Assembly (NCBI RefSeq): GCF_022346885.1
Contig: NZ_JAKRNK010000011.1
Span: 62,001 to 126,000 of the forward strand
DNA from: Paenibacillus sp. ACRRX
Lineage (GTDB): Bacteria; Bacillota; Bacilli; Paenibacillales; Paenibacillaceae
DNA: 64,000 nt
Direction of reading: 5' to 3'
Numbering within the stretch: position 1 is the first letter of the stretch; every line of letters starts with the position of its first letter. A program made the position numbers and the translations under genes. Shown piece by piece: positions 51,839 through 59,453 of the stretch. The notes under the pieces are model-generated. The model did not search any database and had not been told where the DNA came from. It worked only from the letters and a program-made list of their open reading frames with translations.

Positions 51839-52684
51839 ATGAAGAAGCATGCACGTGATAGAAAACGAATAACATTAGGAGCAGCTGTGCTGGTATTAAG
51901 TATGTTGGCTGCAGGGTGTTCTCAAGCAGCAGGCATGCAGCTGAAACCGAAAGGCACAACGACAGAGATTAAGGTTGAACAGTCTGTTGCAGTAGCCACT
52001 GCTGCCAAAACCTTCACCAATAAAGATAACACGATTCAACTAAAGCAGCTCAGCGATAAATTGTGGATTCAGACGACATATAAAGACATCGGAGACCAGA
52101 AAGTTCCCTCTAACGGATTGATTGTGTCCACCGAAGCAGGTTTAGTGCTGTTGGACACAGCTTGGGATGATACACTTATGCAGGAAGTCATGACGATGAT
52201 CAACCAGCACATACAAAAGAAGGTAGTGCTAGCCGTCATCACTCATGCACATATGGATCGAATTGGTGGTATTAAGACATTGTTAGATCAAGGCATTAAA
52301 GTTCAAAGCTCGTCTTTGACGGCACGCCTAGCGCTGAAGCAAGGCTACCCAGAGCCTTCAGGCGTATTGGACGAAAATCCTAAATTCCAAGTCGGGGAGA
52401 CAGAGTTTGAAACGTATTATCCAGGAGCAGGCCATACAGTAGACAACTTGGTTGTATGGCTCCCGCAAACGAAGACTTTGTTCGGGGGTTGTGTCGTGCT
52501 AGGCTCGGATGCAACCAAGCCTGGAAATACGGATGATGCGTATATCGCACAATGGCCTGATTCTGTACGTCAGTTAATGACTACCTATAAAGAGGCCAAG
52601 TTTGTTATCCCGGGGCATGGTACTTGGGGAGATTACTCGCTGCTGCAGCATACGTTAGACCTTCTTCTGGCGCAGCGTACATAG
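51839..52684 (+). CDS. subclass B1 metallo-beta-lactamase-like lipoprotein
   Basis: A 281-residue MBL-fold protein. The signal peptide ends in the lipobox LAAGC (Cys27), so it should be anchored outside the membrane. All six B1 zinc ligands are present: His136, His138 and Asp140 in THAHMDRIGG, His199 in GAGHTVDN, Cys218 in FGGCVV and His260 in PGHGTW. The Cys and the THAHxDRIGG form are shared with Bacillus BcII-type enzymes, which hydrolyse penicillins and carbapenems. There is no sign of a mobile element nearby, so it looks like a resident chromosomal gene. ATG 51839 follows AAAGGAGAGA. Actual beta-lactam hydrolysis is inferred. Confidence 0.9.
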   Translation: MKKHARDRKRITLGAAVLVLSMLAAGCSQAAGMQLKPKGTTTEIKVEQSVAVATAAKTFTNKDNTIQLKQLSDKLWIQTTYKDIGDQKVPSNGLIVSTEAGLVLLDTAWDDTLMQEVMTMINQHIQKKVVLAVITHAHMDRIGGIKTLLDQGIKVQSSSLTARLALKQGYPEPSGVLDENPKFQVGETEFETYYPGAGHTVDNLVVWLPQTKTLFGGCVVLGSDATKPGNTDDAYIAQWPDSVRQLMTTYKEAKFVIPGHGTWGDYSLLQHTLDLLLAQRT

Positions 52685-52864
52685 GGGGAGCGTCAAACGT
52701 CAAATTTTGATTTTATGATCTCCACTTAAAATTGAGTATTTTATTTAGAATAAGGGCCTCGAACTCACTTTGCAGTGGACCATGAGGTCCTATTATGTGC
52801 TCATTAGGATGTTATTGTGTCATGCGAACACTTTGGGGACAGCTCCTGTTTTTCCTGTAAAGAT

Positions 52865-52910
52865 AAGAAAAGGGACTGCTGCAAGCCAAATTGACTTGTC
52901 AGACAGTCCC
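52865..52910 (-). terminator. terminator of the nfuA gene (minus strand)
   Basis: GGGACTG pairs with CAGTCCC with additional inner pairing; on the minus strand it runs into TTTTCTT. A second weaker hairpin (about 52753-52791, AGGGCCTC/GAGGTCCT) may serve the metallo-beta-lactamase gene on the plus strand. Confidence 0.75.
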
Positions 52911-52928
52911 ATGATCAAGCATTCATCA

Positions 52929-53174
52929 TTAGAATACTTGAACTACTTCCTTAACGCCATCTACTTCTTCCACCAAAGCGCGTTCGATACCCGCTTTCAG
53001 TGTGATTGTGGAGCTTGGGCAGCTGCCGCAAGCGCCCATCAGGCGAAGCTTAACGATGCCGTCTTCCACATCCACCAATTCAACGTCACCGCCATCACGC
53101 TGCAAGAACGGACGAAGTTTATCCAACACTTCCAGCACTTCGTCATACATGCCGTTAGCTGTAGTTTCGCTCAT
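52929..53174 (-). CDS. nfuA: NifU-like Fe-S scaffold/carrier protein
   Basis: An 81-residue protein consisting of a NifU C-terminal domain. It reads [20 protein letters not shown] and GACGSCPSS, with Cys49 and Cys52 binding a [4Fe-4S] cluster for delivery to client proteins. It corresponds to B. subtilis YutI. ATG 53174 is 9 bp after AAAGGAG; a TTG three codons upstream overlaps that site. The neighbours yuzB, yutJ and, at 56.3 kb, an A-type carrier gene match the Bacillus yut block, a conserved Fe-S neighbourhood. Confidence 0.93.
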   Translation of the reverse strand: MSETTANGMYDEVLEVLDKLRPFLQRDGGDVELVDVEDGIVKLRLMGACGSCPSSTITLKAGIERALVEEVDGVKEVVQVF

Positions 53175-53264
53175 TTGTGCCAACTCCTTTCATCAAGACT
53201 ACTTTTATTATATTATAAAGCTATTCGAATTCAAAGATACAAGCTAAAACTGGGGGAATTGTCA

Positions 53265-53519
53265 ATGAGACCGATTATCGAGTTCTGCGTGAACAACATG
53301 CACCACGGCACAGATGCCATCATGCAGCGGTTGGAGCAGAACCCCGAGTATGACGTCATTGAGTACGGCTGCTTGGGCAACTGCGGCGAATGTTACCTGT
53401 TCCCATTTGCCTATGTAAACGGGGAGATTGTTGCTGCCGAGACAGCAGATGCCTTATACGATAGCATTATGAAGATGATTGAAGAAGTACAACAATGGGA
53501 TCAGTTTGATATCGATTGA
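53265..53519 (+). CDS. yuzB: DUF1450 (YuzB-like) small protein
   Basis: An 84-residue protein with IIEFCVNNMHHGTDAIMQRL followed by EYGCLGNCGECYLFPFAYVNG, the DUF1450/YuzB pattern. Four cysteines (C-x24-30-C-x3-C-x2-C) suggest an Fe-S or thioredoxin-like site; no biochemical role is established to my knowledge. ATG 53265 follows GGGGGAA. It is divergent from nfuA and convergent with the oxidoreductase gene, the order seen in Bacillus. The upstream in-frame extension is spurious because it would read through the nfuA gene. Confidence 0.9.
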   Translation: MRPIIEFCVNNMHHGTDAIMQRLEQNPEYDVIEYGCLGNCGECYLFPFAYVNGEIVAAETADALYDSIMKMIEEVQQWDQFDID

Positions 53520-53537
53520 TATCAGACTGATCCCATT
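53494..53537. terminator. long inverted repeat across the yuzB stop codon
   Basis: AATGGGATCAGT, GATATC, then GATATC, ACTGATCCCATT: two arms of about 20 bp with one mismatch and a 4-base centre. It covers the last codons of yuzB and lies between convergent genes; no T run follows on either side. Confidence 0.65.
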
Positions 53538-53556
53538 CTGCTGTTCATCGTGACTA

Positions 53557-54630
53557 TTATCCAAAGTGATGCTTCGATATCCAAAGCACACCACTTTTGA
53601 TGACACGTGGTACATAACCAACCATCGGTCTTTTGCCTAACATGCCGAATCCGGATTTCTTGCCAAGAGAGCCGAGTACACCTTTAAGCTTGATACGTCC
53701 AAGCTTAGGGGTTTCGCCTTTCCATAAGGCCAGGGCGACATCGGCAATTTGTTCGCCTTGAGCTCCGGCTGCCTGGGCGCTAGGTGAGTAGGGCAAGCTA
53801 GCACAGTCGCCTACCACGTAAACTTCAGGATACTCCGGAATCTGATGATATTCGTTAATCTTAACGCGGCCTTGCGGGTCCTTCTGGACATTAAGATCCT
53901 GTACAACTTGTACGGGCTGAATCCCAGCTGTCCAGACGGTAACTGCTGAATCGATTTCTTCCACATCGTGATCGCGTTTGTTATAAATGACACCTTGTTC
54001 AAGGCGTGCTACGTTAATGTAAGAACGAAGCTCTACATCATGCTCAGTAAACCAGCCTGACACGAATTGCGACAGCTTCTCTGGAAATGGCGACAGTACT
54101 CTTGAACCTCGATCCAGAATACGAATATTCAAATCTGGACGGCTTTCACGCAGCTCCGCAGCCATCTCAACTCCACTTAAGCCACCGCCAACGATGCTAA
54201 TTTGACCGTAGGGCTTCACGTCGTTTAAAAGTTGGTACGTCTTTCTGGTGCTTGATAGCGATTGAATGCTGTTGCCATATTGTTCAGTGCCTGGTATGCC
54301 GTGATAACGGTCTGTACAACCGAGCGCTATGGCAAGTTGATCGTAAGATAGTGGTTCATCCTCATGTAAATAGACAAGCTTGGCTTCCAAGTCGATGCGT
54401 GTGATGTCGCCATATCGAATGTGAACGCGAGGGTCCTTAGGGAATGCCACTCGAATGTCGATATCAGATACAGCGCCCGCGGCTAAAGCGTAGTATTCCG
54501 TCTTTAAACCTTGGTAAGGCATGCGATCAATCAACACGATTTCCACGTCTGTAGGAAGCCCACCTCCTAACAGTCGTTCGATTAGAGCAAGACCGCCGTA
54601 TCCTCCACCACATACAACAAAACGTTTCAT
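53557..54630 (-). CDS. FAD-dependent NADH dehydrogenase-like oxidoreductase (YutJ-like)
   Basis: A 357-residue pyridine nucleotide-disulfide oxidoreductase of the type II NADH dehydrogenase group. The FAD-binding motif is VVCGGGYGGLALIERL at the N-terminus; the NAD-binding motif is IVGGGLSGVEMAAELRE at about residue 155; VVGDCAS is the second FAD contact. Members transfer electrons from NAD(P)H to quinone or other acceptors. I start at ATG 54630 (MKRFVVCGGG) after GGGAGG; the longer frame adds 27 unlikely residues. It is the yutJ equivalent, beside yuzB and nfuA. The acceptor is unknown. Confidence 0.88.
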   Translation of the reverse strand: MKRFVVCGGGYGGLALIERLLGGGLPTDVEIVLIDRMPYQGLKTEYYALAAGAVSDIDIRVAFPKDPRVHIRYGDITRIDLEAKLVYLHEDEPLSYDQLAIALGCTDRYHGIPGTEQYGNSIQSLSSTRKTYQLLNDVKPYGQISIVGGGLSGVEMAAELRESRPDLNIRILDRGSRVLSPFPEKLSQFVSGWFTEHDVELRSYINVARLEQGVIYNKRDHDVEEIDSAVTVWTAGIQPVQVVQDLNVQKDPQGRVKINEYHQIPEYPEVYVVGDCASLPYSPSAQAAGAQGEQIADVALALWKGETPKLGRIKLKGVLGSLGKKSGFGMLGKRPMVGYVPRVIKSGVLWISKHHFG

Positions 54631-54827
54631 TATCGGATTTCCTCCCATGATGCCGAAATAAAAAATTGTCCATTCCATCCGGACTTGTAAAGAGTACGGC
54701 TCCACTCGCATTTCCGTTTGTCGCAGCTAAGGTGTATGACACACTGGATAGCTTGTCTTCTATTTATCTCAATCTGTATTTAAATGTAACGATAAATCAT
54801 TAACCATATTCAAGTTGGATCAACTGC

Positions 54828-55934
54828 TTATTCATAAATTTTAATCGGATTATAAAACGTGTCTCGTTCTATCGCAGTACGTCCAGCACCTTTGATCAGC
54901 CAGACTAGCTCATCACGAGTCAGTCCTTCTGGAGTGAGTGCACCCGCCGCATGGCTGATACGTTCCTTAACTAAGGTACCATGAACATCAGACGCACCAT
55001 ACGTTAAGGCGAGCTGGGTCAATTGTGTGCCGATATTAATAAAATACGCTTTAATATGCTGGATGTTGTCCAGCATGAGGCGGCTGATCGCGATGGTTTT
55101 CAGGTCCTCGTAGGCTGAATTGCGGCGCTTGATGCTGGCCTTAGGGCTCTTCGGCTGCATGGATAACGGAATGAATACCAGGAAACCGTTGGTCTCATCC
55201 TGCAGCTCACGAACGCTCATCATGTGGCGTATGCGATCCTCATGGGATTCGATGGCGCCATACAGCATCGTGGTATGTGTCTGCATGCCAAGATTGTGCG
55301 CAGTCCGGTGAACTTCCAGGTAGCGTTCAACGCCCGCCTTCTCGACACGCATCTTTTTGCGGTATTCATCAGATAAGATTTCGGCGCCGCCGCCAGTAAG
55401 CGACTGCAAACCAGCTGCTCTTAATTGATGCAGCACCTCTTCAATGCTTAATCCACTGATGCGGGTAAAAAAGTCGATTTCTGCTGCAGTATATGCTTTC
55501 AGTGTAACGTTCGGATAACGTTCATTCAGCGCGCGCAGTGAATCAACATAATATTGAAACGGCACATTAGGATTATGCCCACCAACGATGTGGAACTCTT
55601 GTACACCAGGGTGAATATGTTGATCTACATAAGCAATCATTTCATCACCAGACAAGGTGTATGCCCCATCCTCACCCTCATCTTTACGGAAATTACAGAA
55701 AGCACAACGTGCCTCGCAAACGTTGGTAAAATAAAGGGACATGTTTTCGATAAAATAAACATTTTTACCGTTCTTGCGCATATTGACCAAGTTGGCCAAT
55801 TGACCTATTGTCAAAATGTCATCTGATTGGTACAAATATACGCCATCTTCCAAAGTGAGACGTTCTCCACGTTCAACTTTGTCGGCAATATCAGCCATGC
55901 GGGCATCCGCATGACGTGTCCATGCTGTCGTCAT
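54828..55934 (-). CDS. mqnE: aminofutalosine synthase (radical SAM)
   Basis: A 368-residue radical SAM enzyme that joins 3-[(1-carboxyvinyl)oxy]benzoate and SAM to make aminofutalosine, an early step of the futalosine menaquinone pathway. The [4Fe-4S] motif is C-x3-C-x2-C in NVCEARCAFCNF (Cys73, Cys77, Cys80). Also visible are FHIVGGHNP, LTGGGAEI and MLYGAIESHEDRI, which separate MqnE from MqnC and CofH. ATG 55934 is 7 bp after AAGGAGG; an upstream extension to 55967 is unlikely. A minus-strand promoter and an intervening terminator hairpin lie upstream and may control it. Confidence 0.92.
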   Translation of the reverse strand: MTTAWTRHADARMADIADKVERGERLTLEDGVYLYQSDDILTIGQLANLVNMRKNGKNVYFIENMSLYFTNVCEARCAFCNFRKDEGEDGAYTLSGDEMIAYVDQHIHPGVQEFHIVGGHNPNVPFQYYVDSLRALNERYPNVTLKAYTAAEIDFFTRISGLSIEEVLHQLRAAGLQSLTGGGAEILSDEYRKKMRVEKAGVERYLEVHRTAHNLGMQTHTTMLYGAIESHEDRIRHMMSVRELQDETNGFLVFIPLSMQPKSPKASIKRRNSAYEDLKTIAISRLMLDNIQHIKAYFINIGTQLTQLALTYGASDVHGTLVKERISHAAGALTPEGLTRDELVWLIKGAGRTAIERDTFYNPIKIYE

Positions 55935-56050
55935 CGACGTACCTCCTTCACTTTCATTTCTTGCCACGAACGAATGATGTTAGCTCAAGCTTGTGGTCAC
56001 ACTACACCTTGACATGTATCTTCATCCATACCTTGTAGGGCGAAATGCCG

Positions 56051-56085
56051 AAAAAAAACTCCGCGGCGGATGCTTCCGTCGGAGG
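56051..56085 (-). terminator. terminator-like hairpin in the mqnE leader (possible attenuator)
   Basis: On the minus strand CCTCCGACGGA-AGCA-TCCGCCGCGGAG is followed by eight T residues. It lies about 117 bp upstream of the mqnE start and about 50 bp after the minus-strand start site predicted from the promoter at 56143-56171, so it would end transcripts before mqnE unless bypassed. Confidence 0.7.
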
Positions 56086-56142
56086 TTGCAGTGAAACGAA
56101 TCACATTATTAAAGATAACAGCATTAATATTATGTCAGTTCC

Positions 56143-56171
56143 ATTATACCCTTGCCTTTAAAAGGGGGCAA
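56143..56171 (-). promoter_or_regulatory. minus-strand promoter upstream of mqnE
   Basis: On the minus strand TTGCCC (56171-56166), exactly 17 bp, then TATAAT (56148-56143). Confidence 0.7.
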
Positions 56172-56219
56172 TATGTCTGGGAGAGACATTCGACATCATT
56201 TTCCAACCGTCATGTTCAC

Positions 56220-56248
56220 TTGTGCGTTCAGAAGAGGATGGTTATACT
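56220..56248 (+). promoter_or_regulatory. promoter of the A-type Fe-S carrier gene
   Basis: TTGTGC (56220-56225), 17 bp, TATACT (56243-56248), 26 bp before ATG 56274. Confidence 0.65.
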
Positions 56249-56273
56249 TAGAAATAGAAGGAGGGATGTTATC

Positions 56274-56633
56274 ATGATCACAATTAGCGAATTGGCGATT
56301 GAGAAGATAAAGGAAATGTTAGAACAAGAAGAGAACCCGAATATGTTCTTGCGTGTCGGCGTTCGTCCGGGCGGTTGCAGCGGTTTCTCTTACGGGATGG
56401 GCTTTGACGATGAGGAGACGGGTGATGACGTTCATTTGGAGTCTCATGGCATGAAGGTCGTTGTGGATAAAGAGAGCATTCCGCATCTGACCGGCTTGGA
56501 GATTGATTATAAGGAATCCGGCATGTCTGGAGGATTTACCATTGAGAACCCAAATGCAGTGGCGACATGCGGCTGCGGTTCTTCGTTCCGTACGGCAGTA
56601 TCTGAAGGTAAAGCGGAGAAGTGCGACGACTAA
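56274..56633 (+). CDS. erpA: A-type iron-sulfur carrier (ErpA/HesB/IscA family)
   Basis: A 119-residue Fe-S carrier. The three conserved cysteines are Cys35 in RPGGCSGFSYGM and Cys99 and Cys101 in TCGCGSSF. It matches YutM/ErpA of Bacillales, which passes clusters to apo-proteins. ATG 56274 follows AAGGAGGG by 8 bp; the longer upstream frame would include the promoter and is rejected. A small C-terminal extension (EGKAEKCDD) adds a fourth cysteine not needed for the family. Confidence 0.92.
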   Translation: MITISELAIEKIKEMLEQEENPNMFLRVGVRPGGCSGFSYGMGFDDEETGDDVHLESHGMKVVVDKESIPHLTGLEIDYKESGMSGGFTIENPNAVATCGCGSSFRTAVSEGKAEKCDD

Positions 56634-57032
56634 GCATTGTACTGAAGCGGGTATAGGACCTGGTGATCCCAATTCCTCAATAGCTTGCTAGCTATACGAA
56701 TGGGTATTTCGTAATTTCGGGTTCGGTTGAAAATGGATTATACTTAATTTACTTATAAGTGTAACCATAATCACATCAACATGGTTTGTGAATTACGTCT
56801 CTGGACGGTTAATTTCGTTGAAATTAACTCGTGTGGAGGCGTTTTATTTATGTTGCAGCAGAAACAGCGATGCAAGTGTAGTCATTCTAATTTATAGCAA
56901 TACCTACGATTTTCCATACCAACAGGCGTTAGTTGTTGTTAGCAGCGCAAGTATGGTATATTGCTCTTTTTTGGTAATAATATATATTATAATAAATTAT
57001 TATATAGATTTATAACGGGGGTAATAAATCAA
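56634..57032. other. AT-rich intergenic region before the XRE gene
   Basis: This stretch of about 400 bp has no convincing gene. A perfect 9-bp inverted repeat GTTAATTTC-GTT-GAAATTAAC lies at 56808-56828. A 15-codon frame from ATG 56850, after GGAGGCG, encodes a tiny peptide with CKC and is too short to call. The base composition drops clearly in G+C from here to about 62.3 kb. The operator-like TATATTATAATA at 56983 ends the region. Confidence 0.5.
56983..56996. promoter_or_regulatory. candidate XRE operator upstream of the regulator gene
   Basis: TATATTATAATAAA, 12 of 14 bases shared with the perfect palindrome at 57784; it contains a TATAAT that could be the -10 box of the XRE gene. Confidence 0.4.
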
Positions 57033-57596
57033 ATGGATATCGATGATCCAAAACAAGTTGTTTTACAACTTGGTGCAATAATGAAAAAGTATCGGAAAGA
57101 AAAAAAATTAAGTCTTGAAGAGTTATCTGAATTAGCAGGAGTGAGCAAACTAACATTAGGTAACATAGAACGTGGAGAAACAAATCCAACACTGGGCATG
57201 TTGTGGAAAATTTCAAAAGGATTATCTATCCCTCTGATGGCATTATTTTCAACAAAAAGCAGTGTTAACATATCTCAAGCAGGGGTTGGATTAAAAATTC
57301 CAGGGGATCAACCTACTTGTGTATTTGAGCCGATTTTTCAAAATACTAGTGATGAGATGGAGATGTTCCGTGCCTACATCCAACCAAACAGCTCATACCA
57401 AACAGAAAAGCACCATCCTAACACGGTGGAATTTACGACCGTGATGACAGGGGCAGTATCAATAAAAGTGAATGAGACCTTATATACATTAAACCAATAT
57501 GATTCTATTAGTTTTCGTGCAGATAGCACACATTCGTATATAAATAACGCTAATGACGTTGCAGTTCTCCATATATTGTTAAAATACAACCTGTAA
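57033..57596 (+). CDS. XRE-family regulator with C-terminal cupin domain
   Basis: A 187-residue regulator. The helix-turn-helix is LSLEELSELAGVSKLTLGNI followed by ERGETNPTLGMLWKIS (residues about 30-70); the C-terminal half is a cupin (HHPNTVEFTTVMTGAVSI, YDSISFRADSTHSYIN) that probably senses a small ligand. ATG 57033 is 11 bp after GGGGG; a longer upstream frame is rejected as it lacks a ribosome site. It precedes the MFS transporter gene, whose promoter carries two copies of a 14-bp palindrome also present before this gene, so self-regulation and control of the transporter are likely. Confidence 0.88.
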   Translation: MDIDDPKQVVLQLGAIMKKYRKEKKLSLEELSELAGVSKLTLGNIERGETNPTLGMLWKISKGLSIPLMALFSTKSSVNISQAGVGLKIPGDQPTCVFEPIFQNTSDEMEMFRAYIQPNSSYQTEKHHPNTVEFTTVMTGAVSIKVNETLYTLNQYDSISFRADSTHSYINNANDVAVLHILLKYNL

Positions 57597-57626
57597 TATA
57601 AGGGTATTTTGATCCTATAGATGTTC

Positions 57627-57689
57627 AAAAAACAAGGAATAACTCTTTATTATCCCTAGCGGGGAGAGAGAGTTATTCCTTGTTTTTTT
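57627..57689 (+). terminator. terminator after the XRE gene
   Basis: AAAAAACAAGGAATAACTCT pairs perfectly with AGAGTTATTCCTTGTTTTTT, a 20-bp stem with a 22-base loop. Confidence 0.9.
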
Positions 57690-57753
57690 GATCCGACGGA
57701 AGCGTTAACGTTACGTCACAAAGTTTAAAAAGGAATAGACGAACTCAAAATTA

Positions 57754-57767
57754 TATATTATAGTATA
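57754..57767. promoter_or_regulatory. candidate XRE operator, distal site at the MFS promoter
   Basis: TATATTATAGTATA, one base from the perfect palindrome 30 bp downstream; the two sites are about three helical turns apart. Confidence 0.45.
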
Positions 57768-57783
57768 CTTTATTGTAATTAAA

Positions 57784-57797
57784 TATATTATAATATA
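57784..57797. promoter_or_regulatory. candidate XRE operator, proximal site at the MFS promoter
   Basis: TATATTATAATATA is a perfect palindrome; it contains TATAAT at 57789-57794, so a bound repressor would block the -10 box. Confidence 0.5.
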
Positions 57798-57906
57798 CTA
57801 AAAGAGGTGCGGAGTGGGCAAAGTAATCACTTGTACGATTAGATGCTGCTATACAAGTACAAGACTATAAATTCATTAAAAAGTGTATGTTGAAGGAGGC
57901 TGCCTC

Positions 57907-59160
57907 GTGAAGGTATTAAATCAATTTAGCAAAACGGATCAAAAATCAATTTCAAAGGTAGTCAGTCAATCCGTGCCGTGGCTAATGGTTGCGGCCGTTA
58001 TTTTTGTTGCCATTAATCAACGTGCGGCTATAACCTCAGTAGGGCCATTAGTGGGTCTTATTCGGGATCATTTAAATATGTCCAATGCTGTAGCTGGAAT
58101 GATTAGCACCATTCCTCTATTAGCCTTTGCATTTTTTTCGCCCTTTGCACCTAAATTAGGAAGGAAGTTTGGTATAGAAGTTGTACTCTTGGCAGCCCTT
58201 GTTGTTCTCACAATAGGGATTATTTTACGCTCTTTAGCAGGAGTTGCTTATTTGTTTGTAGGCACTTCTATTATTGGAATAGCTATTGCCGTTTTAAATG
58301 TATTGCTGCCTAGTCTTATTAAACAACAATTTCCCAATCGCATAGGTACGATGACAGGGGTGTATACTATCTCTAGTAACTTAATGGGAGCCATAGCTTC
58401 TGGTATTAGTATTCCGATTGCGATCGGACTGGGGTATGGATGGCAGGGGGCATTAGGTCTGTGGGGTATTTTATCTTTCATTTCCATTTTAGTATGGCTA
58501 CCTCAAATGAAACGACGTAGTGGACGGAAATCTGACAGGGAAGAGGTTAATGACAATCAGCAGGTAAATATGTGGCGTTCTCCTTTAGCATGGCAAGTAA
58601 CGTTGTTTATGGGATTGCAGTCTATGATTTTTTATGTACTTATTACGTGGTTACCTGAAATTTTAAAAAGCCAGGGAATTGGTTCTGATCAATCGGGCTG
58701 GGTACTGTCCATTTTGCAATTATCCTTGCTGCCCTTTACTTTTATTATTCCTGTTATTTCTGAGCGGATGTCCAATCAACGTCTGCTCGTAGTCACTATG
58801 TTTATGCTATTTTTAATGGGAACTCTTGGATTACTTTATGGAAGTTCTAATTTGATCGTGTTATGGATTATGCTCATAGGGAGCGGGGGCGGCATTGCTT
58901 TTGGGCTAGCGATGATGTTTTTCAGTTTGCGGACAGAAAATGCCCACGAAGCTGCCGAATTGTCTGGAATGGCTCAATCAGTCGGGTATTTGCTAGCAGC
59001 AACGGGTCCCCTATTTTTCGGATTTCTACACGATGTGACGAATAGTTGGACTACTCCGTTGTTCATATTGGTTGGTTCAACCGTTCTGCTCTTTATATTT
59101 GGCCTAGGTGCAGCTAGTAATCGATATATAAGCTCTTATAATGGGAATCACAGGGCATAA
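57907..59160 (+). CDS. MFS transporter (CynX/NimT-like)
   Basis: A 417-residue transporter with 12 predicted spans. The N-terminal FVAINQRAAITSVGPLVGLI is typical of the cyanate/nitroimidazole (CynX/NimT) branch of the major facilitator superfamily; GRKFGIEVVLLAALVVLTIG is the loop 2-3 region. GTG 57907 is 7 bp after AAGGAGG, whereas GTG 57883 precedes the site. In this setting (nucleoside hydrolase and sugar kinase genes nearby) a nucleoside or purine-related cargo is possible, but the family name does not show it. It is probably controlled by the adjacent XRE-cupin protein. Confidence 0.88.
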   Translation: MKVLNQFSKTDQKSISKVVSQSVPWLMVAAVIFVAINQRAAITSVGPLVGLIRDHLNMSNAVAGMISTIPLLAFAFFSPFAPKLGRKFGIEVVLLAALVVLTIGIILRSLAGVAYLFVGTSIIGIAIAVLNVLLPSLIKQQFPNRIGTMTGVYTISSNLMGAIASGISIPIAIGLGYGWQGALGLWGILSFISILVWLPQMKRRSGRKSDREEVNDNQQVNMWRSPLAWQVTLFMGLQSMIFYVLITWLPEILKSQGIGSDQSGWVLSILQLSLLPFTFIIPVISERMSNQRLLVVTMFMLFLMGTLGLLYGSSNLIVLWIMLIGSGGGIAFGLAMMFFSLRTENAHEAAELSGMAQSVGYLLAATGPLFFGFLHDVTNSWTTPLFILVGSTVLLFIFGLGAASNRYISSYNGNHRA

Positions 59161-59178
59161 ATTAACAAACAAAAACAA

Positions 59179-59219
59179 AGGCAGTCCCAGTAAAATGATT
59201 AATTTTACGGAGACTGCCT
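59179..59219. terminator. terminator after the MFS gene, possibly bidirectional
   Basis: AGGCAGTCCCAGTAAAAT pairs with ATTTTACGGAGACTGCCT with two mismatches. Confidence 0.75.
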
Positions 59220-59254
59220 CGTTTACTTTTATAGCCTAGACATACGAATTGCAT

Positions 59255-59399
59255 TTACTCGAAAAATACTTTTGAATAACGGACGACACCTTGAACATTT
59301 TCAAGAGAACCTTCAGTTAATTGTACAGCCATAAATACCTCATCAGGCACTTCAAATAGAGCTTTTATGTTCCATAAGTTAGCTGGTTTAGTTAGTCAT
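59255..59399 (-). pseudogene. small ORF broken by a 4-bp (CTAA) duplication
   Basis: On the minus strand GGGGG precedes ATG 59399, but the frame reads ATG ACT AAC TAA and stops. Removing one copy of the duplicated CTAA joins MTKPANLWNIKALF to an open frame of 46 codons that continues VPDEVFMAVQLTEGSLEN and ends ...RYSKVFFE at 59255. The sequence looks protein-like and lies directly downstream of the sugar kinase gene on the same strand. I do not recognise the product. Either the gene is recently broken or translation starts further in. Confidence 0.4.
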
Positions 59400-59453
59400 A
59401 TATCCCCCTGGTTATAATCATGTAAGTGTGCAGGGATAACAAATTTGAACTTA

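Noticed and set aside
52770..53264. Long in-frame extension ahead of yuzB
   Set aside because: It runs antisense through nfuA; GGGGGAA and ATG 53265 give the family-typical length.
56850..56897. Fifteen-codon peptide ORF after GGAGGCG
   Set aside because: Too short to support without conservation data.
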